Part shown: positions 8,586-16,419 of the stretch, one piece after another
Position numbering within the stretch: position 1 is the stretch's first letter
How the letters are laid out: the number at the start of each line of letters is the position of its first letter
Source of the DNA: CAVQND01 sp964653485
GTDB taxonomy: Bacteria; Verrucomicrobiota; Verrucomicrobiia; Limisphaerales; UBA8199
Direction of reading: 5' to 3'
Length of the DNA stretch: 64,000 bases
NCBI GenBank assembly: GCA_964653485.1
Contig: CAZZFF010000001.1
Span: 74,079-138,078, forward strand
Notes under the pieces: model-generated
What the model was told of the DNA's origin: nothing
The model's input: only the letters and a program-made list of their open reading frames with translations
Database searches by the model: none
Position numbers and translations under genes: made by a program

Positions 8586-9011
8586 TTATTCCTGGACCGT
8601 CATTTCTTTCCTTGGCCCCAGTGCGCGGAGCGCAGCCAGGCGGACCTTGACGGCTGACGGGTGGTTCCAGGCCCGGCTCGGCAGCGCCTCCAACTCCCTG
8701 AGCGCCTCGTCCGGCTCGCCCAACTCCAGCCAACAGCGGGCGCTCCTGACCCGCAAGGTGTCCTCCATGGATAGCAGACCCGAGGCTCGCTCCGAGTGCT
8801 CGCGGACGTTCGGGTCTCCTCGCCCTGGGCAGGATGATTCGAGGCTTGGCCACGGTATCAGTTTGTGGAGCGCGGCCACAAATTCGATGGCCGCGCCGCC
8901 CGGCGCGAGCGGCACGCGTTCCTCTGGCACCCGCTGGGCCGCGTTGAGGATTAAGGCGTCGCCCGGCGCAAGGATTTGGACTGCTTTGAGAAACTGTTGT
9001 TTTCGTTTCAT
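8586..9011 (-). CDS. TPR-like hypothetical protein, 141 aa
   Basis: The product starts MKRKQQFLKAVQILAPGDAL. The C-terminal 60 residues resemble tetratricopeptide helices: RSARCWLELGEPDEALRELE, then LPSRAWNHPSAVKVRLAALR. TPRs bind partner proteins. The ATG at 9011 was preferred over an upstream alternative at 9041. A TGGACA/TGTCCA dyad lies 24 bases upstream. The gene is likely cotranscribed with the 62-aa gene that follows. Confidence 0.65.
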   Translation of the reverse strand: MKRKQQFLKAVQILAPGDALILNAAQRVPEERVPLAPGGAAIEFVAALHKLIPWPSLESSCPGRGDPNVREHSERASGLLSMEDTLRVRSARCWLELGEPDEALRELEALPSRAWNHPSAVKVRLAALRALGPRKEMTVQE

Positions 9012-9034
9012 GCGCCCATCGTCCCACGGGCACC

Positions 9035-9051
9035 TGGACAAAGGCTGTCCA
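9035..9051. promoter_or_regulatory. TGGACA-5 nt-TGTCCA inverted repeat
   Basis: Perfect 6-bp arms with a 5-base spacer sit 24 bases upstream of the start of the 8586-9011 gene. The same half-sites occur as dyads upstream of two other minus-strand genes (19141-19159 and 20611-20633), which suggests a shared operator or promoter element. Confidence 0.35.
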
Positions 9052-9140
9052 AGGGTAAGGTTTTTTTCGACAGGGCAGATGCGCCAATTCTCCGCCCGCT
9101 GACCCTCCCGTCCGGGTTGATTTCCTCGCTCCGCTGAGAT

Positions 9141-9773
9141 TCAGGAGTTCATGCGCCGAACCCAAGGTGGTCGCCAATCCCACGAATCTGGCGCGTGATG
9201 CCAAGCCTCTTCAGGACTAAGTTCTCCAGAAATGACCTTCAGTGTCAGCCCCAGATCAGCCTCGTCGATTCGGTCAACTGGGGTATCCCGGTGTCCCCGG
9301 TCTCCCAAATGGCCGTCAGCATGAGGATGCCCTTCTGTCATAAAGAAACTGAACCCCCAGTCGATGATCGTGACGCTTCCAGTCGTGTTGTCGAAGAACA
9401 CGTTCCAGGGCCGAAGATCGGCGTGGACCAGCCTTTCCTGTCGCAAGGAGGTCACAAACTCTTCGAGCCGTGGCCGCAGCAAATCCGCTGGCGGACGCAA
9501 ATCCATCTCCCAAAGGAGAGTGCCCGTAGCGGCTATGCTGATAATTGCACGACCTACGATTTCGGTGATCCGTGCGGCGTGATGCAGCCGGTCCTGGATG
9601 ATGCGGATGCGCTCGTAGTGCTCTAATCGGCCTTCGTCCACAACTGTCACCACTCCCCGGCTTCCGCCGCGCTCAACCGTAATAACTGGGCCAAGCCCTC
9701 TGTGGCCTCGGAACGGAGGCCGCAACTCAACATGGCACTGGTAGCCCTTCTGGGCCAGAACGCATCGTTGCAC
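9141..9773 (-). CDS. Kinase-fold protein (APH/LPS-kinase-like), possibly 5' truncated
   Basis: The protein carries RLVHADLRPWNVFFDN followed by SVTIIDWGFS. This is the HxDLxxxN catalytic loop and the DWG metal-binding motif of aminoglycoside/LPS-kinase-like proteins. Helix and strand spacing before these motifs (RLHHAARITEIVGRAI, DLLRPRLEEFVTSLRQ) fits a small kinase lobe. The N-lobe is short. The frame extends upstream of the GTG at 9773 for about ten more coding-like codons and then meets a stop exactly where the RecD2-like fragment ends. The 5' end may therefore have been lost in a rearrangement. Substrate unknown. Confidence 0.6.
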   Translation of the reverse strand: MQRCVLAQKGYQCHVELRPPFRGHRGLGPVITVERGGSRGVVTVVDEGRLEHYERIRIIQDRLHHAARITEIVGRAIISIAATGTLLWEMDLRPPADLLRPRLEEFVTSLRQERLVHADLRPWNVFFDNTTGSVTIIDWGFSFFMTEGHPHADGHLGDRGHRDTPVDRIDEADLGLTLKVISGELSPEEAWHHAPDSWDWRPPWVRRMNS

Positions 9774-9796
9774 GGCGTGAGGATAGAACTCGTCAA

Positions 9797-10753
9797 CGGG
9801 ATGTCAATTGACCTGAACGTCGCCGACCGCACGATGCGGGCGGCGATGCCTTCCTCGGCCCGCTTGAGGCTGGGCAGGAAGATCAACTCCTGGTCGCCGA
9901 CTCTCTCCTGGACCAGGTCGCCGCCCGCCAGGGTCTTCTCCAGCGCGGCGTTGACGATTTCCTCTTTGACCAGCAGCAGTTTGCCCGCCTCGTCCTTGAG
10001 CATCTCGACCGGCAGGGCGCAGTGCCCCTGGCCGGTCGCCTCCAGCAGGACATGGCTCAGGCCAGCGCAGGCGCGGATGACCGAGTCGTGCGGAATGCCG
10101 ATCTTCTGGGCGATCTGGTCGGCGGTCTTGAACCCGATGCCGTGGATGTCCTTGGCCAGGACGTAAGGGTCGGCCTGGACCTTCTCGATCGCGCCCTCGC
10201 CATAGGTCTTGTAGATGCGCACGGCGCGGCTGGTGCTGACGCCGTTTGAGTGGAGGAACACCATGATGGACCGGATGACCTTCTGCTCGGCCCACGCGTC
10301 CTTGATGCGCTGGCGGCGCTTCGGGCCGACGCCGTCCACTTCCTCCAGGCGGGCGGACTCCTGCTCGATGATGTCGACAATCTGCTCGCCGAACTTCTCC
10401 ACCAACTTCTTGGCGTAAACGTGGCCGATGCCCTTGACCATGCCGCTGCCCAGGTATTTCTCGATGCCTTCCCTGGTGGTGGGCGCGGTGCTGTTGAGCA
10501 TCTCGGCGCGGAACTGGAGGCCAAACTCCCGGTCCTGGACCCACCGCCCTTCGGCGGTCACCCACTCCCCGGCGCTGACGGAGGCCAGGGAGCCGACCAC
10601 GGTGACCAGGTCGCGGTGCCCTTTGGTTTTCACCTGCAACACGGCGAACCCGTTCTCGTCGTTGTGGAAGGTGACGCGCTCGATCAGCCCGGAAAGGCTT
10701 TCGGCTGGTCGGGATGGTGGTTCTGTGCGCAACGGCGGGGATTGTGGTTCCAC
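9797..10753 (-). pseudogene. RecD2-like helicase, N-terminal part only
   Basis: About 320 residues match the non-catalytic N-terminal half of RecD2 (RecD-like) helicases. There is an OB-like start (LIERVTFHNDENGFAVLQV), helix-hairpin-helix segments (GSGMVKGIGHVYAKKLVEKF and EEVDGVGPKRRQRI), then PYVLAKDIHGIGFKTADQIA. The homology stops at FRSIDIP, just before the place where the SF1 ATPase core with Walker A should begin. After that the frame only overlaps the kinase-like gene. No ATG is in frame; a GTG at 10753 is the best start. It cannot be a functional helicase. Confidence 0.75.
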
Positions 10754-10812
10754 CGTCTCAGTCTGGCAAGGTGCGCTTGCCCTGGCATGGCAGTTCCGCG
10801 AGAATCGGGATC

Positions 10813-11112
10813 GTGCCGCAGCACCCGCCAGCACTGCTTGACAAGCTCTTGGCCCTCGCCCAGGGCTACGCCGAGTATGCAATGCGCAACATTGGCCATG
10901 TCCCGCCCGCGCTTCTGGTCGACTCGCCCAGCAGCTTCATCCAGTTTGTCCCCGCCAGCCTCAAGGACGTGAGGGCCAAGGACAATTTTGCCAACACTGC
11001 CCGGCTGATTTGCATCGGCTACGAGGTCACCGCTGCGGTCCTCGTGCTCGAAGCCTGGATGAAGATGGCCAGTCCGGGGGAAACGGTGGACATGAGCGAG
11101 CCGCCATCTCAA
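10813..11112 (+). pseudogene. 3'-truncated hypothetical protein
   Basis: A plus-strand frame from a GTG at 10813 encodes LLDKLLALAQGYAEYAMRNI, then DVRAKDNFANTARLICIGYE and LEAWMKMASPGETVDMSEPPS. The composition and the AKDNFANTARL core resemble a widespread conserved hypothetical protein. The similarity ends abruptly at 11112, where the convergent gene at 11114 ends. The frame then continues only 16 codons of unlike sequence. I regard it as a truncated copy. Confidence 0.45.
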
Positions 11113-11113
11113 C

Positions 11114-11794
11114 TCAACCTCCAATCGACTTCATTAACAGCCCGAGTGCCATCAAAATGAGAATCACTATGATTGTCCATACAATTTGCTTGCCCGCCAG
11201 CCTCCTGTTTTCTGGTTTACTCAGAACTGCCCCGATGCTAGAAACAAGTCCTGTCACCCCGCCGATAATCGCCCCGGTCAAGAGGTTTGATGATGACCAT
11301 TCAGGCGATGGGACAGTGCCATTCGCGAAGCCCCAGTAAACCCAGCGAACGACGCTTGCAACAATCGTTCCCGCAACCACCGCCCCGAAGGTCCCGCCAA
11401 TTACGCTACCAAGGCCAACGCGACCCGGTGTATTTATCTGGCCCCTTGAACAAGTCTCTGCCGGGTCGCGCTCACCGCAGGGTGGACAAGAGGCCACGTC
11501 ATGAGTGACTTCGTGGTCGCGATCATCCTCATCGTCGGCCTCCTCCTCCTCCTCATCGTTGGCATCATCATCCTTATCGTTGGCATCAACATCATCATCG
11601 TCGGCGTCAATGTAGCCAGTGCCGTGGCATTTAGAACACCGAACCGTCCTGCGACCGCCACACCTTCGGCAAGTCTTTCCGTCCTCATACCTGCCTCGCC
11701 CGCCGCAAGCCTCGCACTCAACCTGTCCATACGGCTGAAGCCAATTACCACCCCAACTCGGGCCACATGCGTCACATAGCTTTTGCTTAGCCAT
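11114..11794 (-). CDS. DnaJ-type zinc-finger membrane protein with acidic linker
   Basis: A 226-aa protein. Residues 4-60 hold DnaJ-like CxxCxGxG zinc modules (CDACG, CEACGGRGRY, CRRCGGRR, CSKCHGTGYI). A very acidic stretch follows (about 35 residues, mostly D and E). Two Gly/Ala-rich membrane segments come next (VIGGTFGAVVAGTIVASVV and LLTGAIIGGVTGLVSSIGAV), then a third near the C-terminus. AGGAGA lies 7 bases upstream of the ATG at 11794. The zinc modules may bind unfolded protein, as in DnaJ, but the J domain is absent. The biological role is unknown. Confidence 0.75.
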   Translation of the reverse strand: MAKQKLCDACGPSWGGNWLQPYGQVECEACGGRGRYEDGKTCRRCGGRRTVRCSKCHGTGYIDADDDDVDANDKDDDANDEEEEEADDEDDRDHEVTHDVASCPPCGERDPAETCSRGQINTPGRVGLGSVIGGTFGAVVAGTIVASVVRWVYWGFANGTVPSPEWSSSNLLTGAIIGGVTGLVSSIGAVLSKPENRRLAGKQIVWTIIVILILMALGLLMKSIGG

Positions 11795-12008
11795 AATTTG
11801 TCTCCTGTTTCTGCCGTGTTCCCCAACTTGATTAGGCGACCAAAGGCCCGGCCAAAAACCAAGACCACTGTTGACCAATGAGAGTGGCCCCAGCTACGAG
11901 CACCGCCCTCACGCATCCCACTTGCTGGTTTCGGTCGCCGCTTTGCCTCATACGGCCAACTCGTATTTCAAGGCGACCCAGATTTAGCCATCGTTTTCGA
12001 GCGTCTGA

Positions 12009-12353
12009 CTATTTGCCCAGCGCGTCAATCATGGAGTTGGGGTTGCCGGGACAACGGGTTGCGGTTCGGCACTGCGACCGGTCGTTTCGTGATTCTCCGA
12101 TGTGCTTCCAGAACGGCTCCAAATCCGGGTGCTCCTGCACCTTGATGCCGTGGTCCAGGATGAAGCGCCGCAGGGTCTGCGTGGGGGCTGCTGGCCCGCC
12201 GTCACGCGCCAGGTGGAGGGGCTGCCGTCCGCCGTTCGGGATGCCGCGTTCGAGGGCGAGGTCGAGCGCGGCGCGATCCGCGCCGGACTGTCGCCTCAGC
12301 CTTCGGACGATTTCGGCCTCTGATATTATTCTACGGAAGCAGGACGTGGACAT
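12009..12353 (-). CDS. Mosaic hypothetical protein with a SLOG-like half-motif
   Basis: From the ATG at 12353 the frame reads IVRRLRRQSGADRAALDLAL, then ERGIPNGGRQPLHLARDGG and LRRFILDHGIKVQEHPDLEP. The ADRAALDxAxxxGIPxGG part matches the fragment at 7928-8137. The rest looks ankyrin-like (PLHLA) or unrelated. The tail after WKHIGES is low-quality. The gene overlaps the end of the sigma-fusion gene by 23 bases. It could be a real small gene or the joined remains of two. Confidence 0.4.
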   Translation of the reverse strand: MSTSCFRRIISEAEIVRRLRRQSGADRAALDLALERGIPNGGRQPLHLARDGGPAAPTQTLRRFILDHGIKVQEHPDLEPFWKHIGESRNDRSQCRTATRCPGNPNSMIDALGK

Positions 12354-13977
12354 CGGGATCACCACGTTCTTCCCGAGTAGAGGAGCGATGTCGAAAATAT
12401 AGCAACCTGAGTGGTCCGACATTAGAATTTCCTTCGATCGTCAGGAATGACGCATTATACAATGGGGGCGGAGTGACGCTCGTGAGCAAACCCCAGGTCA
12501 TCGGTCGGGAATCCCGCGCCACGGGAGGCTCGCCTCTTATTCTTATGCCCAGGAGCGCCTCTCGTGCGCGGACCAACCGCTGCTCGGTGCTTGCTGAAAC
12601 AGGCTCCACATTCCCCGCTTGGTCCCGGCGAAGGGGAACCGCCTCGACGCTGCCATCCCGCCGCCACTCCCACATCGCGAGAATCCACCGACTCCACGGC
12701 CTATACAAAGTTGGCATCGCGGGCCGCTCAGCCGCAACCGACTCCACTTTATTGGGTTCCAGGTTCCAGTAGCGTTGTGGCCGCCCAATCGCGGGCCGCT
12801 CAGCCGCAACCGACTCCACTATGTTGCTCCATTCCCCAGGAGCCGAAGCCTCGATCGTAAGGTTCCTGTGCTTCCGAAAGAATGCCCGGAGGTCTGCGTC
12901 CCACACCGCCGACGCCTCCCAATCCTCCCCTCCCGGAACCGGGAGGGCATCGAGAGGTCGCACTGAGAGTATCTGTTCGACCTCTTTCTGCGACGCCTCT
13001 ATGAAATCAAGATGTTGGGTTTGGCCAGAAATCGGATCTTTATAGTCGAATGCGAAGCCTTCGAGGCCATCCAGATGCCTCGGCGTCGCCGTGGTTCTCG
13101 TGGCCGCGATCATTTGGCCCCTGTCCTCGGGCGCTGGGGCGGCAACCTGAAAGCCAACCGCATCAGCGAGGGGCGCAATAGGGCTGGGAGGGTTGACCCT
13201 GGCAGAGGATGCCTTCGGGTTGAAAGAGAGGCAAAAGATCACCGAAAGGATGAAAAGGAGAAAAACGGCAATCCCAATTGCAATGCGGAGGCGAATGTGA
13301 CGGCGAGCACGAGCGGACGGGAAGCCACGTAGGGCCGGTGGTGGAGCATTAAGGATTTGGATTTCGACCGCAAGGGCACTGCTCGTGATTCCGAGTTTTG
13401 CCAAGTGGCGTTGCATCTTGTCAAATGCTCGTCGAAGGCGTTTCCGAATCGCCTCTGCGGAAGCGCCATGACGCGCCGCAAGTTCCCTGGGAGTCGTGTA
13501 TCCTAACCCATAATCCTCGACTAGGTGACGGTCCTGCTCGTTCAGAGTCCCAATCGCGTGCTCCAAAATCGAGGGGTCTATTCGGAACGAGGCTGAAGTG
13601 CTGATCCCATTGGCAGCGAGGAGTTGGTCGAGGTCTTCCGCGTCCTCTGACGCCCCCGTTGCTTGATTTGGCCTGCGACGGACTTGAGAGATGAACATAC
13701 GTATCGCGGTCGTCCTGAGAGCGCCGCACAGTCTTCCTCCAGAGGCCGATGTCGTGAACGCGTCAGGCGACCGCCACAACTTTATGAATACGTCCTGGAG
13801 CACGACCTCCGGGTCCACGCGACTGCCAAAAGCCGCCCTTACGACGCTGGCCAGAACCTGCTCGGCATACCGGTCGAAGAGCACTCGGAAGGCCAATTCG
13901 TCACGCGACTTGATAATCTCAAGAAGAAGCGCTTCATCAGGGTGGTTCGCCCATGAGTCCACATTGCTGTTGTTCAC
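12331..13977 (-). CDS. ECF-type sigma factor fused to a membrane segment and extracytoplasmic region
   Basis: Residues 1-180 form an ECF sigma factor: region 2 (LAFRVLFDRYAEQVLASVV, LQDVFIKLWRSPDAF) and region 4 (LNEQDRHLVEDYGLGYTTPR, ELAARHGASAEAIRKRLRRA). A single membrane segment follows (LRIAIGIAVFLLFILSVIFCL). After it comes a 270-residue tail with two copies of VESVAAERPA. The start is uncertain: GTG at 13977 is reported, GTG at 13962 is possible, and the longer frame to 14049 would run through a terminator-like hairpin. A sigma factor tied to its own membrane sensor could transmit an envelope signal, by inference from other fused ECF groups. Confidence 0.7.
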   Translation of the reverse strand: MNNSNVDSWANHPDEALLLEIIKSRDELAFRVLFDRYAEQVLASVVRAAFGSRVDPEVVLQDVFIKLWRSPDAFTTSASGGRLCGALRTTAIRMFISQVRRRPNQATGASEDAEDLDQLLAANGISTSASFRIDPSILEHAIGTLNEQDRHLVEDYGLGYTTPRELAARHGASAEAIRKRLRRAFDKMQRHLAKLGITSSALAVEIQILNAPPPALRGFPSARARRHIRLRIAIGIAVFLLFILSVIFCLSFNPKASSARVNPPSPIAPLADAVGFQVAAPAPEDRGQMIAATRTTATPRHLDGLEGFAFDYKDPISGQTQHLDFIEASQKEVEQILSVRPLDALPVPGGEDWEASAVWDADLRAFFRKHRNLTIEASAPGEWSNIVESVAAERPAIGRPQRYWNLEPNKVESVAAERPAMPTLYRPWSRWILAMWEWRRDGSVEAVPLRRDQAGNVEPVSASTEQRLVRAREALLGIRIRGEPPVARDSRPMTWGLLTSVTPPPLYNASFLTIEGNSNVGPLRLLYFRHRSSTREERGDPDVHVLLP

Positions 13978-14019
13978 GACAATCGTATGGGGCAGGCTAA
14001 GGTTAGTCCACAAAATAAG

Positions 14020-14050
14020 AGTGGCGGGGGCCTTGGGCAGCCCCGCCACT
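14020..14050 (-). terminator. Rho-independent terminator-like hairpin (minus strand)
   Basis: Perfect 10-bp arms, AGTGGCGGGG and CCCCGCCACT, enclose an 11-base loop. On the minus strand the stem is followed by TCTTATTTTG. It lies 27 bases after the stop of the 50-aa gene and just before the sigma-fusion gene, so it should separate the two transcripts. Confidence 0.6.
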
Positions 14051-14076
14051 GTGCTAGGTGAGTTACGCCTCCGACC

Positions 14077-14229
14077 TTACTTGCGCTTGCGGTCCCAGGT
14101 CGTGACCTTCTTGACCTCCCGGCTGAAGAAGCCGGGCCGATACGTGACGGCTTTACCACCGCCCTTGTCGTAGCGAACCGTTTCGCGCTGGAGGCCATTG
14201 TTCAATTTGCTCCACGTTTTGGTGCTCAT
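14077..14229 (-). CDS. Small basic protein, 50 aa
   Basis: An ATG at 14229 and a TAA at 14077-14079 enclose a 50-codon frame: MSTKTWSKLNNGLQRETVRY, then DKGGGKAVTYRPGFFSREVK, ending TTWDRKRK. It is strongly basic with coding-like codon use, and a convincing terminator lies directly downstream. A perfect 8-bp palindrome lies 36 bases upstream. It could be a nucleic-acid-binding or ribosome-associated small protein; no family is recognised. Confidence 0.6.
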   Translation of the reverse strand: MSTKTWSKLNNGLQRETVRYDKGGGKAVTYRPGFFSREVKKVTTWDRKRK

Positions 14230-14264
14230 TTTGTGTTTGCTTTATGTGTTTCTTTTTGGAGTTG

Positions 14265-14282
14265 GTCACGCGCCCGCGTGAC
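14265..14282. promoter_or_regulatory. GTCACGCG-2 nt-CGCGTGAC palindrome
   Basis: Perfect 8-bp inverted repeat with a 2-base centre, 36 bases upstream of the 50-aa gene start. It has the position and symmetry of an operator for a dimeric regulator. Confidence 0.35.
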
Positions 14283-14473
14283 ACTCCATCCTCATAACGC
14301 AACCAGGTCACCAGAAGCGGACAAGGTTTTTCACGTATTCAGCGCCGTGAGTTGATTTGTGGATGAGGATTGAATTTCAAATCGCGTTCCTCGGCTCGTC
14401 GAGCGCAAACCCCTTCCCAGGCGGAATGGCGTTTGCAGCCCGTTGGCACCCCTCCCACCCACAATGGAACCCG

Positions 14474-14674
14474 TTAATCGGTTTGGGTCATGGCGGCGAT
14501 AGTGGAAATCGCATTTCCTTCGAGCCGGTTGTTAACGAACACGAATGTCCGCCGCTTCGGCCCCGTCGCCTTCCCCTCATCGATCAGCGCCCGGCCCGCC
14601 GCCCGCGCCTGCGGGTTTTCCTCCTTGGTGCTGTCGTATGGCTCAAACGCCTTGACCAGCAACCCCCGGTTCAT
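14474..14674 (-). pseudogene. DUF72 protein, C-terminal fragment
   Basis: The frame reads LLVKAFEPYDSTKEENPQAR, then AGRALIDEGKATGPKRRTF and VFVNNRLEGNAISTIAAM. This is the C-terminal end of DUF72 (YecE-like) proteins. The rest of the gene is missing: upstream DNA carries another unidentified C-terminal piece (QKRIPANFRFDPIGDIQVLW, stop just before the ATG at 14674). It keeps about 45 residues that are deleted from the longer copy at 16420-17226. Confidence 0.7.
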
Positions 14675-14764
14675 CTACCAGAGCACCTGGATGTCGCCGA
14701 TGGGGTCGAACCGGAAGTTGGCCGGGATGCGCTTTTGACCATCTCGACCAGCGTGGCGGTAGTG

Positions 14765-14794
14765 GACCGCGAGGTGCCGAGGCACCTCGCGGTC
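14765..14794. repeat. Perfect 14-bp inverted repeat, 2-base loop
   Basis: Arms GACCGCGAGGTGCC and GGCACCTCGCGGTC are separated by GA. No T-run follows on either strand, so it is not a typical terminator. It lies at the border between the DUF72 C-terminal fragment and the inserted LRR gene. Confidence 0.55.
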
Positions 14795-14940
14795 GAGGTC
14801 CGTCAGACCGCGCTGGGCTAGACTGCTTGCCCATTCTCCTCGACAAAACCCCTGGATGGTGTTACGATTCGCTTATGTTGCGCCACTGGGGGGGTTGGGA
14901 CTGGGCGACTTGCTCTACGAGAACCGCCTGCTCGAAGGCC

Positions 14941-16395
14941 ATGGCCGGGCGGTTGAGAACCGCCTGCGCCACGAGGCTGCTACCGCTGCTCTTGCTGTTA
15001 GGGCTGCCCTGGGTGGTCCAAGCGCAATTCTCTTACACTACCAATAACGGCACGATCACGATCACGGGATATAGCGGTCCTGGCGGGGCGGTGAACATCC
15101 CCAGCACGATCAACGGCTTGCCGGTCACCAGTATCGGATATGCGGCCTTCTCTACCAGCCCCCTGACCGGCGTTACGATCCCTGACAGCGTCGCCAACAT
15201 CGGGGACTATGCGTTCAATTACTGTTTGGGTCTCGTCAACGTGACCCTTGGCCACAGCGTAACCAACATCGGAGGCGAGGCGTTCTATCACTGCACCAGC
15301 CTGGCCAACGTCGCGGACCTCGACAACGTCACGGGCATCGGAGACTGGGCGTTCTGGTTCTGTGCTGCCCTGACGAACCTTACGATAGGCGACAGGCTCA
15401 CCAGTATCGGGTTTGGAGCCTTCTATGACTGCTTCAGCCTGACCAGCGTTACGATCCCCGACAGCCTCACCAATACCGGGGATTACGTGTTCTGCGAATG
15501 TTTCAGTCTGACGAATGTCACGATAGGGACCAACGTGACCGGCATCGGGAGCCATGCGTTCTTTTCCTGCACAAGCCTGACCGGCGTGACGATTCCCGAC
15601 CGCGTCACCAGCATCGGAGACTCTGCGTTTGGAAACTGCACCAGCCTGAAAGCGATAAGGGTCGACGCACTTAACCCCAGCTATAGCACTTTGGACGGTG
15701 TCCTGTTCGACAAGAGCCAGACGACGATCATTCAATATCCAGGGGGCAAAGCCGGACCCTCTTACACGACACCGAGTGGCGTCACCAGCGTCGAGGCCAA
15801 CGCGTTCGCTGGCTGCGGGCTGACCAACGTCACCATAGGCGACAGCGTCACCAGCATCGGAGAGAGCGCCTTCGGTCAATGCACCAACCTGAGCAGCGTC
15901 ACCATCGGTAACAGCGTCACCAACATTGGGTCGTTGGCGTTTGCCGGGTGCATCCGCTTGGCGGGAGCTTATTTCAGGGGTGACGCTCCCATCTTCGATT
16001 GGTATCAAGTCAAGATCGGACGTGGGGTGCAGCTTCTTTCTCCGTTCGGGTGTGCCTATAACTGGTCCGGGTATTACTTGTGTGACTATAACGCGACCGC
16101 GTATTACTTATCTGGGACTACCGGCTGGGGTCCCACGTTTGCCGACCTCCCAACCGCGCTGTGGACGCCCCAGGTGCAAATCAACGATGCCAGCTTTGGG
16201 GTGCGCACGAATCAATTCGGCTTCAACATCAACTGGGCCAACGACATGACCGTCGTGGTCGAAGCCAGCACCAGCCTGGCCAACCCCACATGGTCTCCGC
16301 TGGCGACGAACACCCTGACCGGCAGCCCGCTTTATTTCAGCGACCCGCAGTGGACGAACTATCCCACCCGCTTCTACCGCCTGCGCTGGCCGTGA
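14941..16395 (+). CDS. BspA-type leucine-rich repeat secreted protein
   Basis: A clear signal peptide (MAGRLRTACATRLLPLLLLL, GLPWVVQA, cleavage before QFSYTT) precedes about 13 BspA-type LRRs of the pattern VTIPDSVTxIGxxAFxxCTSL. The same SYSTLDGVLFDKSQ insert is seen in the paralogue at 5349. The C-terminal verrucomicrobial domain ends RFYRLRWP. The ATG at 14941 was chosen for the signal peptide; an ATG at 14875 would add 22 residues. The gene lies between two DUF72 fragments and in the opposite orientation, so it appears to have been inserted there. Likely a secreted or surface-bound protein. Confidence 0.85.
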   Translation: MAGRLRTACATRLLPLLLLLGLPWVVQAQFSYTTNNGTITITGYSGPGGAVNIPSTINGLPVTSIGYAAFSTSPLTGVTIPDSVANIGDYAFNYCLGLVNVTLGHSVTNIGGEAFYHCTSLANVADLDNVTGIGDWAFWFCAALTNLTIGDRLTSIGFGAFYDCFSLTSVTIPDSLTNTGDYVFCECFSLTNVTIGTNVTGIGSHAFFSCTSLTGVTIPDRVTSIGDSAFGNCTSLKAIRVDALNPSYSTLDGVLFDKSQTTIIQYPGGKAGPSYTTPSGVTSVEANAFAGCGLTNVTIGDSVTSIGESAFGQCTNLSSVTIGNSVTNIGSLAFAGCIRLAGAYFRGDAPIFDWYQVKIGRGVQLLSPFGCAYNWSGYYLCDYNATAYYLSGTTGWGPTFADLPTALWTPQVQINDASFGVRTNQFGFNINWANDMTVVVEASTSLANPTWSPLATNTLTGSPLYFSDPQWTNYPTRFYRLRWP

Positions 16396-16419
16396 GGCGA
16401 GTGCAGGCATCAGCCAGGC

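Noticed and set aside
14340..14821. Plus-strand 154-aa frame opposite the DUF72 C-terminal fragment
   Set aside because: It is a shadow of the DUF72 fragment and the hairpin region.
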